64,000 nucleotides of DNA from NCBI RefSeq assembly GCF_011355085.1, contig NZ_VXCP01000001.1:200285-264284 (forward strand), read 5' to 3'. The number at the start of each line of letters is the position of its first letter. Position 1 is the stretch's first letter. Positions 7,940 through 16,128 of the stretch are shown here, in pieces. Both the position numbers and the translations under genes were made by a program. The notes beneath the pieces were generated by a model. The model was given only the letters and a program-made list of their open reading frames with translations. It was not told the DNA's origin and did not search any database. Source of the DNA: Pseudomonas akapageensis (GTDB taxonomy: Bacteria; Pseudomonadota; Gammaproteobacteria; Pseudomonadales; Pseudomonadaceae).

Positions 7940-8531
7940 AAAACCTTTCCTCTATCACATCACCAACAACACAAGTAATATCAAAATCAAAGCAAGACAA
8001 ACTGGCTATAGACAGTTTTTTTGTTGTTCTGTCGTACACGAGCTTTTCTGTATCGGTACCGGACACCCCCTTCTTCACTATCAATAGGTCTCCCGGCTCA
8101 TTCGCCCCGCTGATTTCATTCTCCAGAAGCACGCCTATCAAATTGCAAGCCGTGCCAAAGTAATAAGTCAGAGGATGGGTTACAGCCAACTCACCAATTC
8201 GTTTATCCAGGCTTTGAACCAGCAAACTCTCCTTAATCACAGGCACCGCAGCCGGATTCATATTTCCACGCAAGGAAATAGTGCTCTCTATTATTTCCCT
8301 TTCTTCAAAATCGACCGTCTCTATTTCCTTGTACGACACACCAAAAAAATCAGATATCTTGCGGATGGTGGATTGCTGTACGTTGACGACCCTCCCCTCC
8401 AGAATGTTATAGATCGTTGTCCTGGTCAATCCACTGGCGTTACACAAGGACAGCTGCGTCTCCCCTCGACTTTTTATCAGATATTTTATATTGCTTTTTA
8501 ACCTTTCTGTTTTTTCTTTCCTGTGCATCAT
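7923..8531 (-). CDS. XRE-family transcriptional regulator with repressor-like C-terminal domain
   Basis: The product is 202 aa. An N-terminal helix-turn-helix of XRE/Cro type spans about residues 15-75 (TQLSLCNASGLTRTTIYNIL, then TIRKISDFFGV). The C-terminal half resembles the beta-rich S24/LexA-type domain of phage repressors (EPGDLLIVKKG, then DITCVVGDVIEERF). The SM motif carrying the catalytic Ser of self-cleaving repressors is not visible, so it is probably a non-cleaving or ligand-sensing version. It is the first gene of an operon with the VUT transporter. A reasonable inference is that it controls that transporter, possibly with a deazaguanine ligand. ATG at 8528 is an alternative start. 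Confidence 0.75.
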   Translation of the reverse strand: MMHRKEKTERLKSNIKYLIKSRGETQLSLCNASGLTRTTIYNILEGRVVNVQQSTIRKISDFFGVSYKEIETVDFEEREIIESTISLRGNMNPAAVPVIKESLLVQSLDKRIGELAVTHPLTYYFGTACNLIGVLLENEISGANEPGDLLIVKKGVSGTDTEKLVYDRTTKKLSIASLSCFDFDITCVVGDVIEERFYERQK

Positions 8532-8880
8532 CCATTACCACCCACTCATAACTACAACAAATCGCACGTCCTGACCGAACACACCGACAGCGACTCTTAT
8601 GAGGCCAACATCCTACCCCTACAGAATCTGAACAAAAAGTAAAATCACAAACAATTAATACTTCAGATAATTCCCACCATTTTTAAAGCCTCCTCTTACG
8701 ACAACTTCAAATCCATACTAGCTCATTAACCCCACACATTTGATAACCGGTAACGCAGGAATCATTTAATTACACAGATGATCAATTATTCGATTAATAA
8801 AATTGAATTTTCTGGTAATAAATCTACCCACCCGTCCCGCATGTGACTGGCACCCTCTTAACCTTGCAAGGAGTTTCATC
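8532..8880. other. AT-rich non-coding interval
   Basis: About 350 bases lie between the divergently oriented XRE gene and the small protein gene at 8881. No credible ORF, RNA gene or repeat is seen. The interval must carry the promoter of the XRE-VUT operon. GC content rises sharply at about 8820, near the small gene. Confidence 0.5.
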
Positions 8881-9210
8881 ATGAAAAAACGCACTCCCAA
8901 TCCTTCGGAATCACAATATGGCCACGGTATTTCACCGAATGGAGGTTTTGTCATGGATCGGTACATGCCTATGACCGGAGTCGACTGCACCATCGCCTCA
9001 TTGCTGATCGACACTGAAGCCCCCTTGGACGTGCTACACGAAACCGCAGCGTACCGGATACGTACCGCAACTCAGCTGCTGGAGAATCTCGCCTCGAACG
9101 ACGGCGTTTACAGTGAGCTGGCGCGGGTATTGGTGACTTCGTTGCGCGATGGCTGCGATTTGCTGGATGTCGTCGGACGTCGATTGCACGCACAGGTTTC
9201 GGCGGGGTGA
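8881..9210 (+). CDS. Small conserved-type Pseudomonas protein of unknown function
   Basis: The product is 109 aa, starting at 8881 after AAGGAG at normal spacing; an ATG at 8803 in frame lacks a site and lies in AT-rich DNA. The N-terminus (MKKRTPNPSES) resembles a group of short Pseudomonas proteins of the DUF6124/DUF3077 kind, which are of unknown function. The rest is a helical, soluble segment (ETAAYRIRTATQLLENLA, SELARVLVTSLRDGCDLLDV). The last codons and the TGA fall inside the decayed ketoacyl-synthase remnant (9198-9241), so the natural C-terminus may have been replaced when that junction formed. I assign no function. Confidence 0.6.
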   Translation: MKKRTPNPSESQYGHGISPNGGFVMDRYMPMTGVDCTIASLLIDTEAPLDVLHETAAYRIRTATQLLENLASNDGVYSELARVLVTSLRDGCDLLDVVGRRLHAQVSAG

Positions 9211-9241
9211 ATACATTGCTGATCTGCGCCGCTGGTCTTGA
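9198..9241 (+). pseudogene. Degenerate remnant of the ketoacyl-synthase 3' end
   Basis: These 44 bases match bases 34-78 (the last 15 codons of the ketoacyl synthase at the window start) at about 38 of 45 aligned positions with one base deleted. They share an exact GGGGTGAATAC and a near-identical GCCGCTGGTCTTGAG end. The reading frame is broken by the deletion. The best reading is a relict of a duplicated or partly replaced gene end that now marks the right edge of the accessory segment. Confidence 0.65.
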
Positions 9242-9330
9242 GCCCGGCGGCGGGCAGCGAAACGATTGGAAATAATCGTTAGCTAGCTATATTCTTTTTT
9301 CGGTGCCCTTCTCTGCCGCCGAGGCCTCTC

Positions 9331-10596
9331 GTGAAAACCGCTGTTGTTTCCCGCCCTGTTTCACTCGGCGCAGCTTCCACCGAACCACCTCGCGAAGTAT
9401 TCATTGAAAAAGGCACGCCGCTGTTCCTGCGCACGGTGCTAGCGCTGTTCTGCGGCGGTTTCGCCACCTTCGCGCTGCTCTATTGCGTGCAGCCGATGAT
9501 GCCGATGCTGTCGCAGGAGTACGCCATCAACGCGGCCCAAAGCAGCCTTATCCTGTCCATATCCACTGCGACACTGGCGATCGGCTTGCTGATCACTGGC
9601 CCCATCTCCGACCGTTTCGGGCGCAAGCCGGTGATGGTTGCGGCGTTGTTCTGCGCGGCGCTCAGTACTCTGGCAAGTGCCGTGATGCCCAGTTGGGAAG
9701 GCGTGCTGGTGACGCGTGCACTGATCGGCCTGTCGTTGAGCGGGGTGGCGGCAGTGGCCATGACCTACCTGAGCGAAGAGATCCACCCGCAGCACATCGG
9801 CCTGGCCATGGGGCTGTATATCGGCGGCAACGCCATTGGCGGCATGAGCGGACGGCTGATCACGGGAGTGCTGATCGACTTCGTCAGCTGGCATACGGCG
9901 CTGCAGGTCATCGGCTTGCTGGCATTGGCAGCCGCACTGCTGTTCTGGAAGGTCTTGCCCGAGTCGCGCAACTTCCGCAGCCGTTCGCTCAACCCGCGCA
10001 GCCTGCTCGATGGCTTCACCTTGCACTTCAAGGATGCAGGCCTGCCGTGGCTGTTCCTGGAAGCCTTCTTGCTGATGGGCGGGTTTGTCACCCTGTTCAA
10101 CTACATCGGCTATCGCCTGCTGGCCGAGCCGTACCACATGAGCCAGGCACTGGTCGGGCTGCTGTCGATTGTGTACCTGGCCGGCATCTACAGCTCGGCG
10201 CAAATCGGCGCCCTGGCCGACAGGCTGGGGCGGCGACAGGTGTTCTGGGCGTCGATCCTGGTCATGGCCGCAGGCCTGGGCATGACCCTGCTGAGCCCGT
10301 TGGTGCTGATCATTGCCGGCATGCTGGTGTTCACCTTCGGTTTCTTCGGCGCACACTCGGTGGCCAGCAGCTGGATCGGCCGGCGTGCGCTGGTGGCCAA
10401 GGGGCAGGCCTCTTCGCTCTATCTGTTCAGCTACTACGCCGGCTCCAGCGTCGCCGGTACCCTGGGTGGGGTGTTCTGGCATTACGCCGGCTGGAATGGA
10501 ATCGGGCTGTTCATTGGCGCTTTGTTGGCCATTGCGTTGTTGGTGGCATTGCGCTTGAGCAAGCTGCCCCCGCTGACAGGCAATGTCACCGTCTGA
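9331..10596 (+). CDS. MFS transporter, YnfM-like
   Basis: The product is a 421-aa major facilitator with about 12 membrane segments and the loop 2-3 motif GPISDRFGRKPV, repeated in weaker form as GALADRLGRRQV in the second half. It resembles the YnfM/arabinose-efflux-like drug:proton antiporter group. The substrate is unknown. The start is GTG at 9331, with a GAGG at -11; the first 30 or so residues are a hydrophilic cytoplasmic tail. It ends 12 bases from the convergent end of gspM. If the DNA to its left is an insertion, this gene was originally next to the ketoacyl synthase. Confidence 0.85.
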   Translation: MKTAVVSRPVSLGAASTEPPREVFIEKGTPLFLRTVLALFCGGFATFALLYCVQPMMPMLSQEYAINAAQSSLILSISTATLAIGLLITGPISDRFGRKPVMVAALFCAALSTLASAVMPSWEGVLVTRALIGLSLSGVAAVAMTYLSEEIHPQHIGLAMGLYIGGNAIGGMSGRLITGVLIDFVSWHTALQVIGLLALAAALLFWKVLPESRNFRSRSLNPRSLLDGFTLHFKDAGLPWLFLEAFLLMGGFVTLFNYIGYRLLAEPYHMSQALVGLLSIVYLAGIYSSAQIGALADRLGRRQVFWASILVMAAGLGMTLLSPLVLIIAGMLVFTFGFFGAHSVASSWIGRRALVAKGQASSLYLFSYYAGSSVAGTLGGVFWHYAGWNGIGLFIGALLAIALLVALRLSKLPPLTGNVTV

Positions 10597-10608
10597 AAGC
10601 ATCCAGTT

Positions 10609-11091
10609 CTATCTCACGCTGGATTCGCCTGGAGCGTGCAATGTCACCCGCGCCTGCAAGGAAGGTCCGTCAGGCTGCAGGCTCAGTGAAGAGAACCGGC
10701 CGCCCCGAAACTCGACCTGATGCAGCCACTGCAACAAGGCCGTGGGTTGACCTTGCACACTGAGGTTCAACTGCTCCTGCCTGAAGTCGAGGCCTGTCAG
10801 TTCGAGACCGGCGGCCTGCGCACTGTCGCTGAGTTCGGCGGGCGTGAGCACCAGGGCTTCACCATGAACCGGGGCCGCGCTCGGCGCTGCGCGAAAAATT
10901 TCCTCGGCAAGTGCCACTTCGCGACCGTACCGCAGTTCGGCCGCCAGCAGACGCTCCCTGCCCGGTTGCCAGGCCGATTGCCAGAAAACCAGAACGGCCA
11001 GCGCCAGCAGCGCCGCGAGCACTGGAGTACGGCGTTGCTCGGGCCACTGTTGCCAGTGTCGAATCAGTACGGCGTAGAAAGGTCTTGTCAT
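10609..11091 (-). CDS. gspM: Type II secretion system protein M
   Basis: The product is 160 aa. The first half is a short cytoplasmic tail (HWQQWPEQRR), a single membrane helix at about residues 24-42 (TPVLAALLALAVLVFW) and the QPGRERL connector. The periplasmic ferredoxin-like domain follows (AAGLELTGLDF, LLQWLHQVEFRGG). GspM partners GspL in the inner-membrane platform. The ATG overlaps the gspL stop (ATGA), so the start at 11091 is preferred to one five codons upstream. It is the last gene of the operon; no gspN follows. Confidence 0.88.
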   Translation of the reverse strand: MTRPFYAVLIRHWQQWPEQRRTPVLAALLALAVLVFWQSAWQPGRERLLAAELRYGREVALAEEIFRAAPSAAPVHGEALVLTPAELSDSAQAAGLELTGLDFRQEQLNLSVQGQPTALLQWLHQVEFRGGRFSSLSLQPDGPSLQARVTLHAPGESSVR

Positions 11092-12212
11092 CCGGGTTGC
11101 TCCCACGACAATGTGGCCCGTACGCCTTCACCGGTTTTGCTCGCACTGCTCACATTCAATGACGGCAATCGCTCGCGCAGCCGCTCAAGGTCGCTGAAGT
11201 CCTGGGCGATAATGTGCATCTGCCAACCTTCACCCGATTGCATCTCGATCCGCCCGATACGGACATTGCCCGATTCGACCAGCTTTTCACTGACCTCGGC
11301 CAATTGTTGCAAGCGGGTCTTTTCTGGCGCCCGCTCCTGCCGTTGGCGAGCCTGGAATTGCGCAGCCAGATCGACAATGCGCGTCTGGTCCGGATACAGA
11401 CTCTGAAATCGTTGAACGCTTTGCTCATGCAATTGCATTGAGCGCGTCTGCAAATACGCGGTACGCAAGTGATCGAAAACACTGCTCAGCAGTCCGAACG
11501 CCGCCAAACTCAACAGCAGGCCGGACCATGGCAGGGCTCGACGGCGGCGACGGAATTCGCCTTGGCGCAAGTCAATTGCACTCTTCCTGCCCTCGATCAA
11601 CAAGGCATGCGCGCTGGTGATCGTTGAGCCCTGGGGCAAACCTTCGGGTGCGTTCGCATCAATCCACCAAGACATGGACGGCAGGCTTGGTGCGAGCGTG
11701 GCCGCATCAACCGAACTCAACGCCAGCCGCCCCGCCATGTCGCCGCCGACCAGCCAACGCCCACAGAACCACAGCGCACAGGGTTGCTCACGGGGCAACA
11801 AGTCGGCATCGGCATATACCGCAACGGGATAAATGCCTTGCGCTTGCACCTGGGTCAACACCGACTTGAAGCGTTGACGATCGATACTCATCGCTGGGTA
11901 GCAGCGGTCGGCACGCGCAGCACCAAACACCAGATGCAGCGACTCGAGCGGCTCACCCAACTGCTCCTCGACCGCAAATGCAAGCGCCTGTGCACCGGGA
12001 CGGCGACGCCCGGCCAGGGGGCTGCTCAGGCACCAGCCCACTAGCTCCATGGGCAGTACCAGCACCACCGGCGCGCCTTGCAGCGCCTGCGCTATGCCTT
12101 CGAGACGGCTGTGCCTGACATCCACATCCCCGGCTTGCCAGTGCAGCACTGGCCAATCGGTATCGGCATCGTCCAGACCTTCAGGCGACAGGTACAACCA
12201 TCGTTCATTCAT
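11088..12212 (-). CDS. gspL: Type II secretion system protein L
   Basis: The product is 374 aa. The cytoplasmic actin-like domain comes first (MNERWLYLSPEGL, VVLVLPMELVGWCLSSPLAG). A membrane helix follows near residues 245-265 (LPWSGLLLSLAAFGLLSSV), then a periplasmic ferredoxin-like domain (GRIEMQSGEGWQMHIIAQDF). GspL links the GspE ATPase to the inner-membrane complex. The start chosen overlaps the gspK stop by eight bases; an in-frame ATG three codons earlier is equally possible. Confidence 0.9.
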   Translation of the reverse strand: MNERWLYLSPEGLDDADTDWPVLHWQAGDVDVRHSRLEGIAQALQGAPVVLVLPMELVGWCLSSPLAGRRRPGAQALAFAVEEQLGEPLESLHLVFGAARADRCYPAMSIDRQRFKSVLTQVQAQGIYPVAVYADADLLPREQPCALWFCGRWLVGGDMAGRLALSSVDAATLAPSLPSMSWWIDANAPEGLPQGSTITSAHALLIEGRKSAIDLRQGEFRRRRRALPWSGLLLSLAAFGLLSSVFDHLRTAYLQTRSMQLHEQSVQRFQSLYPDQTRIVDLAAQFQARQRQERAPEKTRLQQLAEVSEKLVESGNVRIGRIEMQSGEGWQMHIIAQDFSDLERLRERLPSLNVSSASKTGEGVRATLSWEQPG

Positions 12213-13062
12213 CCGTTTCATTCTCGCCAATTGCCGACAGCGAACGACGCAGCACACGCACGTTGTGGGTTTGCGGATCGAGTTCAAGGTCGCTGTACAG
12301 GTACAGCCTTTGCCGTTCCACGTTGACTTCGACTTCCACGCGAAACCATCGGCTGGTCACGGCCAATCCATGACTGCGGACGCCAAGCCCGTCCACCAGC
12401 GGGTCCGCGATAAATCGTTGGACACTCTCGTAACCTTGCTCGGGCCGCTGTTGGTGCAGGCGTCGGGCGCTACCGGCGTCCAGCCCCTCAAGCACTGCCA
12501 GCACGCGCTCGGACGCGGTGTTGATGTTGAGTCCGGCTTCACTCGGCAGCACGGCTACCAATGGCCTCAACTGCTGCAATGCCTGCCCCTGGACACCGGG
12601 TATCAGACGCAACTGACTGGGATCGAGCAGCATTTGATTGCTCAACGCCTGCACATCCAATAGCGGGAGGCCGAGGGATTGGCACAGGCGCTGCCAACGT
12701 TGAAGGGTGATCTGGTCAACCTGTCCTTGCTGGGCCAGCGCCGCGAGATTGAAACGCCCGGCAAGGTCCTCGATATGCACGCGCAAGGTGCCAGGGGCCA
12801 ACTCGATGTCGCGAGCGCCAGCCCAGGGCTGGGCCAGGTTGACCGTTGCCAGAATGGCCTCGGCGTCGCGACGCAAACGCTGCCGGGCCAGATTCTCCCC
12901 GGCCAAGGCAAGGTGCCAAAACTGCAGGGAGCGGATCTGCTGCCCTGTGCTGCTGATCGACAATTGGTGGCTGCGCAGCATGCCTGCCACCAACAGCAGC
13001 ACCAGGGCCATGACCAGCAACACCGAAATCAGCGCCAGGCCGGTTTGGCGATCAGGGTTCAT
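12205..13062 (-). CDS. gspK: Type II secretion minor pseudopilin K
   Basis: The product is 285 aa, with a prepilin-like N-terminus RQTG|LALISVLLVMALVLLL. Position 5 is not Glu, which is normal for GspK. The large helical domain carries the PGVQGQALQQLRPL and LNINTASERVLAVLEGL motifs of the family. GspK caps the pseudopilus with GspI and GspJ. The long in-frame extension upstream is antisense-like sequence within gspJ; the start at 13062 is the one next to the prepilin signal and overlaps gspJ by 11 bases. Confidence 0.92.
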   Translation of the reverse strand: MNPDRQTGLALISVLLVMALVLLLVAGMLRSHQLSISSTGQQIRSLQFWHLALAGENLARQRLRRDAEAILATVNLAQPWAGARDIELAPGTLRVHIEDLAGRFNLAALAQQGQVDQITLQRWQRLCQSLGLPLLDVQALSNQMLLDPSQLRLIPGVQGQALQQLRPLVAVLPSEAGLNINTASERVLAVLEGLDAGSARRLHQQRPEQGYESVQRFIADPLVDGLGVRSHGLAVTSRWFRVEVEVNVERQRLYLYSDLELDPQTHNVRVLRRSLSAIGENETDE

Positions 13063-13651
13063 AGGCCTCCTGGGCAAACACGACGACGCGCCGCATCTGC
13101 TCGAAGCGCCCGACCGACAAGACCAACTCGACCGCAGTCGGTGCATGCTCTTGCGGTTCGGCCAATGGCCATTGTGCATGCCAACCCGATGACCCGGCAT
13201 GAAGGCGCCAGCGCAGGTGCCTGACGCCTTCCAATATTCGTTGCGGCTGCCCGACACCCTCTTCGAATGTACGGTTGTGGCGCCAGAGCGTGCCCTCTTC
13301 CAGCCAATACTCAACCACCCTGAGCTCACTGCGGGGCAAATCCAGCGGATTGCGTTCGCCGCCACGCAACCACTGCAGGCGCGGCCCCTTCAAACTGACG
13401 CCGAAACCTGCGCCTGCAGTGCCTGGCGCCAACAATCCGTGGCGAACATCGCGTTCGATCAGCCCCATGGCTCGTTGCAGTGACCTCAGTTCTCGTCCGT
13501 GGCTTTGACTCGCGCTGTCGGCGCGGACCACGCCATCGAACAAGCGCCAGGTGGCCACGCCGAGCAAGGTGAAGATCGCCAGCGCCAACAACAGTTCGAG
13601 CAGGGTAAAGCCCCGCTGGGACATTGGGACACGCCGTTTAACGCGCGACAT
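13052..13651 (-). CDS. gspJ: Type II secretion minor pseudopilin J
   Basis: The product is 199 aa with a prepilin cleavage site SQRG|FTLLELLLALAIF. The periplasmic domain contains LQRAMGLIERDVRHG and the GspJ-type VVEYWLEEGTLWRHN. The start at 13651 is favoured because GGAGG lies six bases upstream, inside the end of gspI; the inner ATG nine codons later has no site. The protein is part of the pseudopilus tip complex I-J-K-H. Confidence 0.92.
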   Translation of the reverse strand: MSRVKRRVPMSQRGFTLLELLLALAIFTLLGVATWRLFDGVVRADSASQSHGRELRSLQRAMGLIERDVRHGLLAPGTAGAGFGVSLKGPRLQWLRGGERNPLDLPRSELRVVEYWLEEGTLWRHNRTFEEGVGQPQRILEGVRHLRWRLHAGSSGWHAQWPLAEPQEHAPTAVELVLSVGRFEQMRRVVVFAQEAYEP

Positions 13652-14009
13652 CAGCAGCCTCCAGCCAGGTGGTCGTCAGATGCACGATGTCGTCATCGGT
13701 ATTGCGTCCGACCCGAATTTCAACCTGCAACAGGCCGGGTTCGCTGGCAGATTCGATCGTCTCGAGCAGCGTCCAATCGCGGCCATCCATGACCAGCGCC
13801 AGCTGCCGCTGACCAGGCGCCGATGGCGGCTGCAACGACAGTTCAGCGATATGGTTATCGGCCAGCCATGCACCGAACAGACGATCCTGCAAACCGCCGC
13901 TCTGCCCCAACACATGACCGCTGGCCGTGGCCGCAGCCGACGCCAGCAACGCAAACACTGCCAGCGCCACCAGCACTTCCAGCAAGGTGAATCCTCGCTC
14001 GTTACTCAT
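13638..14009 (-). CDS. gspI: Type II secretion minor pseudopilin I
   Basis: The product is 123 aa with the prepilin peptidase site NERG|FTLLEVLVALAVFALLA. A short globular domain follows (GAWLADNHIAEL is the family WVAxNxLAEL-type motif). It nucleates the pseudopilus tip. It overlaps gspH by eight bases and gspJ by 14. Confidence 0.92.
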   Translation of the reverse strand: MSNERGFTLLEVLVALAVFALLASAAATASGHVLGQSGGLQDRLFGAWLADNHIAELSLQPPSAPGQRQLALVMDGRDWTLLETIESASEPGLLQVEIRVGRNTDDDIVHLTTTWLEAADVAR

Positions 14010-14463
14010 CGATCAGCGCCTCGTTCAGCCCGTCGGAGCTGACACTGACCATGCGCAACCCGGCCTGCTCGAAATGCAGCCTGAAAGCGCTCGTCTCATC
14101 GCTGCTCAGAACCAGCAGTTGCGGTTGCCTGTCGCCCTCGCCGGCCCCCACGACATGACCATCGACTTCCAGGCGCAAATCCATACCGGTCGATTGGACC
14201 TTTCCAGCAGTCTCCCAGCTCCCGCCCCGCCACTTCATCAATTGAAAGTCTTGTGTGTCGAAGCGAATGGCGTATTCGCGCCCCTCGAGTACGGCCTGCT
14301 GCCGGGCATGCTGCAGCAACTGGATAAATAGCCGGCCTTGCTGCTGGGCCTGTCGCTGCGGGGTCGAATTGCCAACGATACCGACCATGCCGATCAGCAC
14401 CCCTACCAACAAGAGCACCCCAAGCAGTTCGAGCAAGGTGAAGCCGTCCATTCGAGGCCGCAC
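14002..14463 (-). CDS. gspH: Type II secretion minor pseudopilin H
   Basis: The product is 153 aa with the cleavage site RMDG|FTLLELLGVLLLVGV. The GspH/FimT-type region follows, including QLLQHARQQAVLEGREYAI and IRFDTQDFQLMKW. The protein joins the tip complex to the GspG shaft. It lies three bases after gspG. Confidence 0.92.
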   Translation of the reverse strand: MRPRMDGFTLLELLGVLLLVGVLIGMVGIVGNSTPQRQAQQQGRLFIQLLQHARQQAVLEGREYAIRFDTQDFQLMKWRGGSWETAGKVQSTGMDLRLEVDGHVVGAGEGDRQPQLLVLSSDETSAFRLHFEQAGLRMVSVSSDGLNEALIDE

Positions 14464-14466
14464 GCC

Positions 14467-14919
14467 TCAATCGGCCCAATTGCCGATTTCAGCGTCGAGT
14501 CCCTCACCCCCGGCCTGCCCATCGGCACCATAGGAGTACAGATCGTAGGACTCAGGCGATTTCAGTCCCGGGTTGAGGTATTGATAAGGCGTTCCCCAAG
14601 GGTCGACCGGCACGCTCTTGAGGTAGCCCTGGGGGCTCCAGTTTCTTGGCAATGGCGCCAATGTCGGTTGCTTGGCCAGCGCTTCGAGCCCCTGTCCCGT
14701 ACTGGGATAACGAGCGTTATCCAGTCGGTAGATCTCGAGCGCCGTGGCGATGGACTGGATGTCGGCGCGCGCAGCAGTCGCCTTGGCCTGATCCGGCCGG
14801 TTCATGACGTTGGGCAGCACCAGGGCGCCAAGAACGCCAAGGATCACGACCACGACCATGATCTCGATCAGGGTGAAACCACGTTGCGCATTGAGGGGCG
14901 CCAGGCGACGTATAGGCAT
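14467..14919 (-). CDS. gspG: Type II secretion major pseudopilin G
   Basis: The product is 150 aa. The leader ends at AQRG|FTLIEIMVVVVILGVL, with Glu5 present. The family signature for the major pseudopilin is intact: LDNARYPSTGQGLEAL, PVDPWGTPYQYLNPG and the C-terminal DLYSYGADGQAGGEG calcium-site region. It forms the shaft of the pseudopilus that pushes folded substrates through GspD. It needs a prepilin peptidase (PilD) encoded elsewhere. Confidence 0.95.
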   Translation of the reverse strand: MPIRRLAPLNAQRGFTLIEIMVVVVILGVLGALVLPNVMNRPDQAKATAARADIQSIATALEIYRLDNARYPSTGQGLEALAKQPTLAPLPRNWSPQGYLKSVPVDPWGTPYQYLNPGLKSPESYDLYSYGADGQAGGEGLDAEIGNWAD

Positions 14920-14920
14920 G

Positions 14921-16126
14921 TCAGTTGACCAGTTGGTTGAGGTTGAGAATGGGCATGAGGATGGCCAGCACGATGAACAACACCACGGCGCCCATCAGTA
15001 CCAACATCAGGGGTTCGAAAAGACTGACGGCCAACGTGATACGACCCGCCAGCAGTTTTTCCTGAAGGTCGGCGGCGCGCTCGAGCATCCCGTCCAGTTC
15101 GCCGGCACGCTCGGCGCTGGCAATCATGTGCAGCATCAATGGCGGCAGGGTTTGGCTGTGCTCCAGGCTGCTTGCCAGGGTTGTGCCTTCGCTTACCGCC
15201 CGAGCGGCTTCTGCCAAGCGCTGGCGCACCGCCAGATTGCCAACCACGGCTGCAGCAATGTGCATCGCATCAGCCAGCGGTACTCCGCTCTTGCCAAGAA
15301 TTGCCAGAGTGCCGATAAAGCGCGCAGCTTCAATGCTGCGCACCAGTGCGCCACAGAGCGGCATGTTCAGCAGCAGACTGTGCCAGCGCGCTCGCCGGGA
15401 GGGTTCGCGCAGGGCCCAGCGCGCCAGAACCAGACTGCCAGCCACCAGGGCGACAACCGACAAACCGTAACGCCGCGTTCCCTCGCTGAGTGCCATCAGC
15501 ACTCGGGTCATCGCCGGCAACTCCTGCTGGCCGTGCACAAAAACCTGCACCACATCGGGCACCACATAGCCCAGCAGAAAGGCCACGATCAGCAGCGAAG
15601 CGAAGAGCAGGATCAAGGGATAGACCAATGCCAGCTGGACACGCTGGCGGACCACTTGCTGGTTTTCGGTATGGTCGGCCAGGCGCTCGAATACCTGGGC
15701 CAGGTGCCCGGAACGTTCAGCGGCAGCGACCGTGGCGCAGTACACCGGGGGAAATGCCTGTGGATACGACAGCAGGGCCTGGGCCAATCCATAGCCTTCG
15801 CTGACACGCTCGCCCACCGCCAGGATCAAATGCTGTACCCGACGCTTTTCACTTTGCGCAGCCACTGCCCGCAGCGCTTCGGCCAGCGGCATGGCCGCCT
15901 GCAGCAGCGTTGCCAACTGACGGGTCACCAGCGCGCGTTCTGCCGCATTCAGGCCATCGTTTTTTAAAAGGCGACCGATTCCCACTCCACTGGCGACTCG
16001 CATCGACTGAATCGACAAGCCGCGCTCACGCAACAATTGTCGGGCATGCCTGGCGCTCTGGGCTTCCTGCACGCCTCGACAAGGTTTGCCTGCGGCATCT
16101 TCGGCTCGGTACCTGAACATGGGCAT
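14921..16126 (-). CDS. gspF: Type II secretion inner-membrane protein F
   Basis: The product is 401 aa and polytopic. It starts MPMFRYRAEDAAGKPCRGV and contains two GspF domains with the LATLLQAAMPLAEALRAVA and LAILGKSGVPLADAMHIAA repeats. The last membrane segment ends ILMPILNLNQLVN. It is the core membrane component of the assembly platform, between gspG and gspE, with gaps of only one and two bases. Confidence 0.95.
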   Translation of the reverse strand: MPMFRYRAEDAAGKPCRGVQEAQSARHARQLLRERGLSIQSMRVASGVGIGRLLKNDGLNAAERALVTRQLATLLQAAMPLAEALRAVAAQSEKRRVQHLILAVGERVSEGYGLAQALLSYPQAFPPVYCATVAAAERSGHLAQVFERLADHTENQQVVRQRVQLALVYPLILLFASLLIVAFLLGYVVPDVVQVFVHGQQELPAMTRVLMALSEGTRRYGLSVVALVAGSLVLARWALREPSRRARWHSLLLNMPLCGALVRSIEAARFIGTLAILGKSGVPLADAMHIAAAVVGNLAVRQRLAEAARAVSEGTTLASSLEHSQTLPPLMLHMIASAERAGELDGMLERAADLQEKLLAGRITLAVSLFEPLMLVLMGAVVLFIVLAILMPILNLNQLVN

Positions 16127-16128
16127 GG

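Noticed and set aside
6309..8531. Qat anti-phage system or CBASS with QueC-like gene
   Set aside because: The queC is of canonical size and no ATPase, QatB, TatD-like nuclease, cyclase or effector gene is nearby.
8850..8876. Sigma-54 promoter (TGGCAC ... TTGCA) before the small gene
   Set aside because: The two elements are about five bases too far apart for RpoN binding.
9439..10602. 387-aa minus frame over the MFS gene
   Set aside because: It is rich in Gln, His and Arg, as expected for an antisense reading of a membrane protein; it has no ribosome site.
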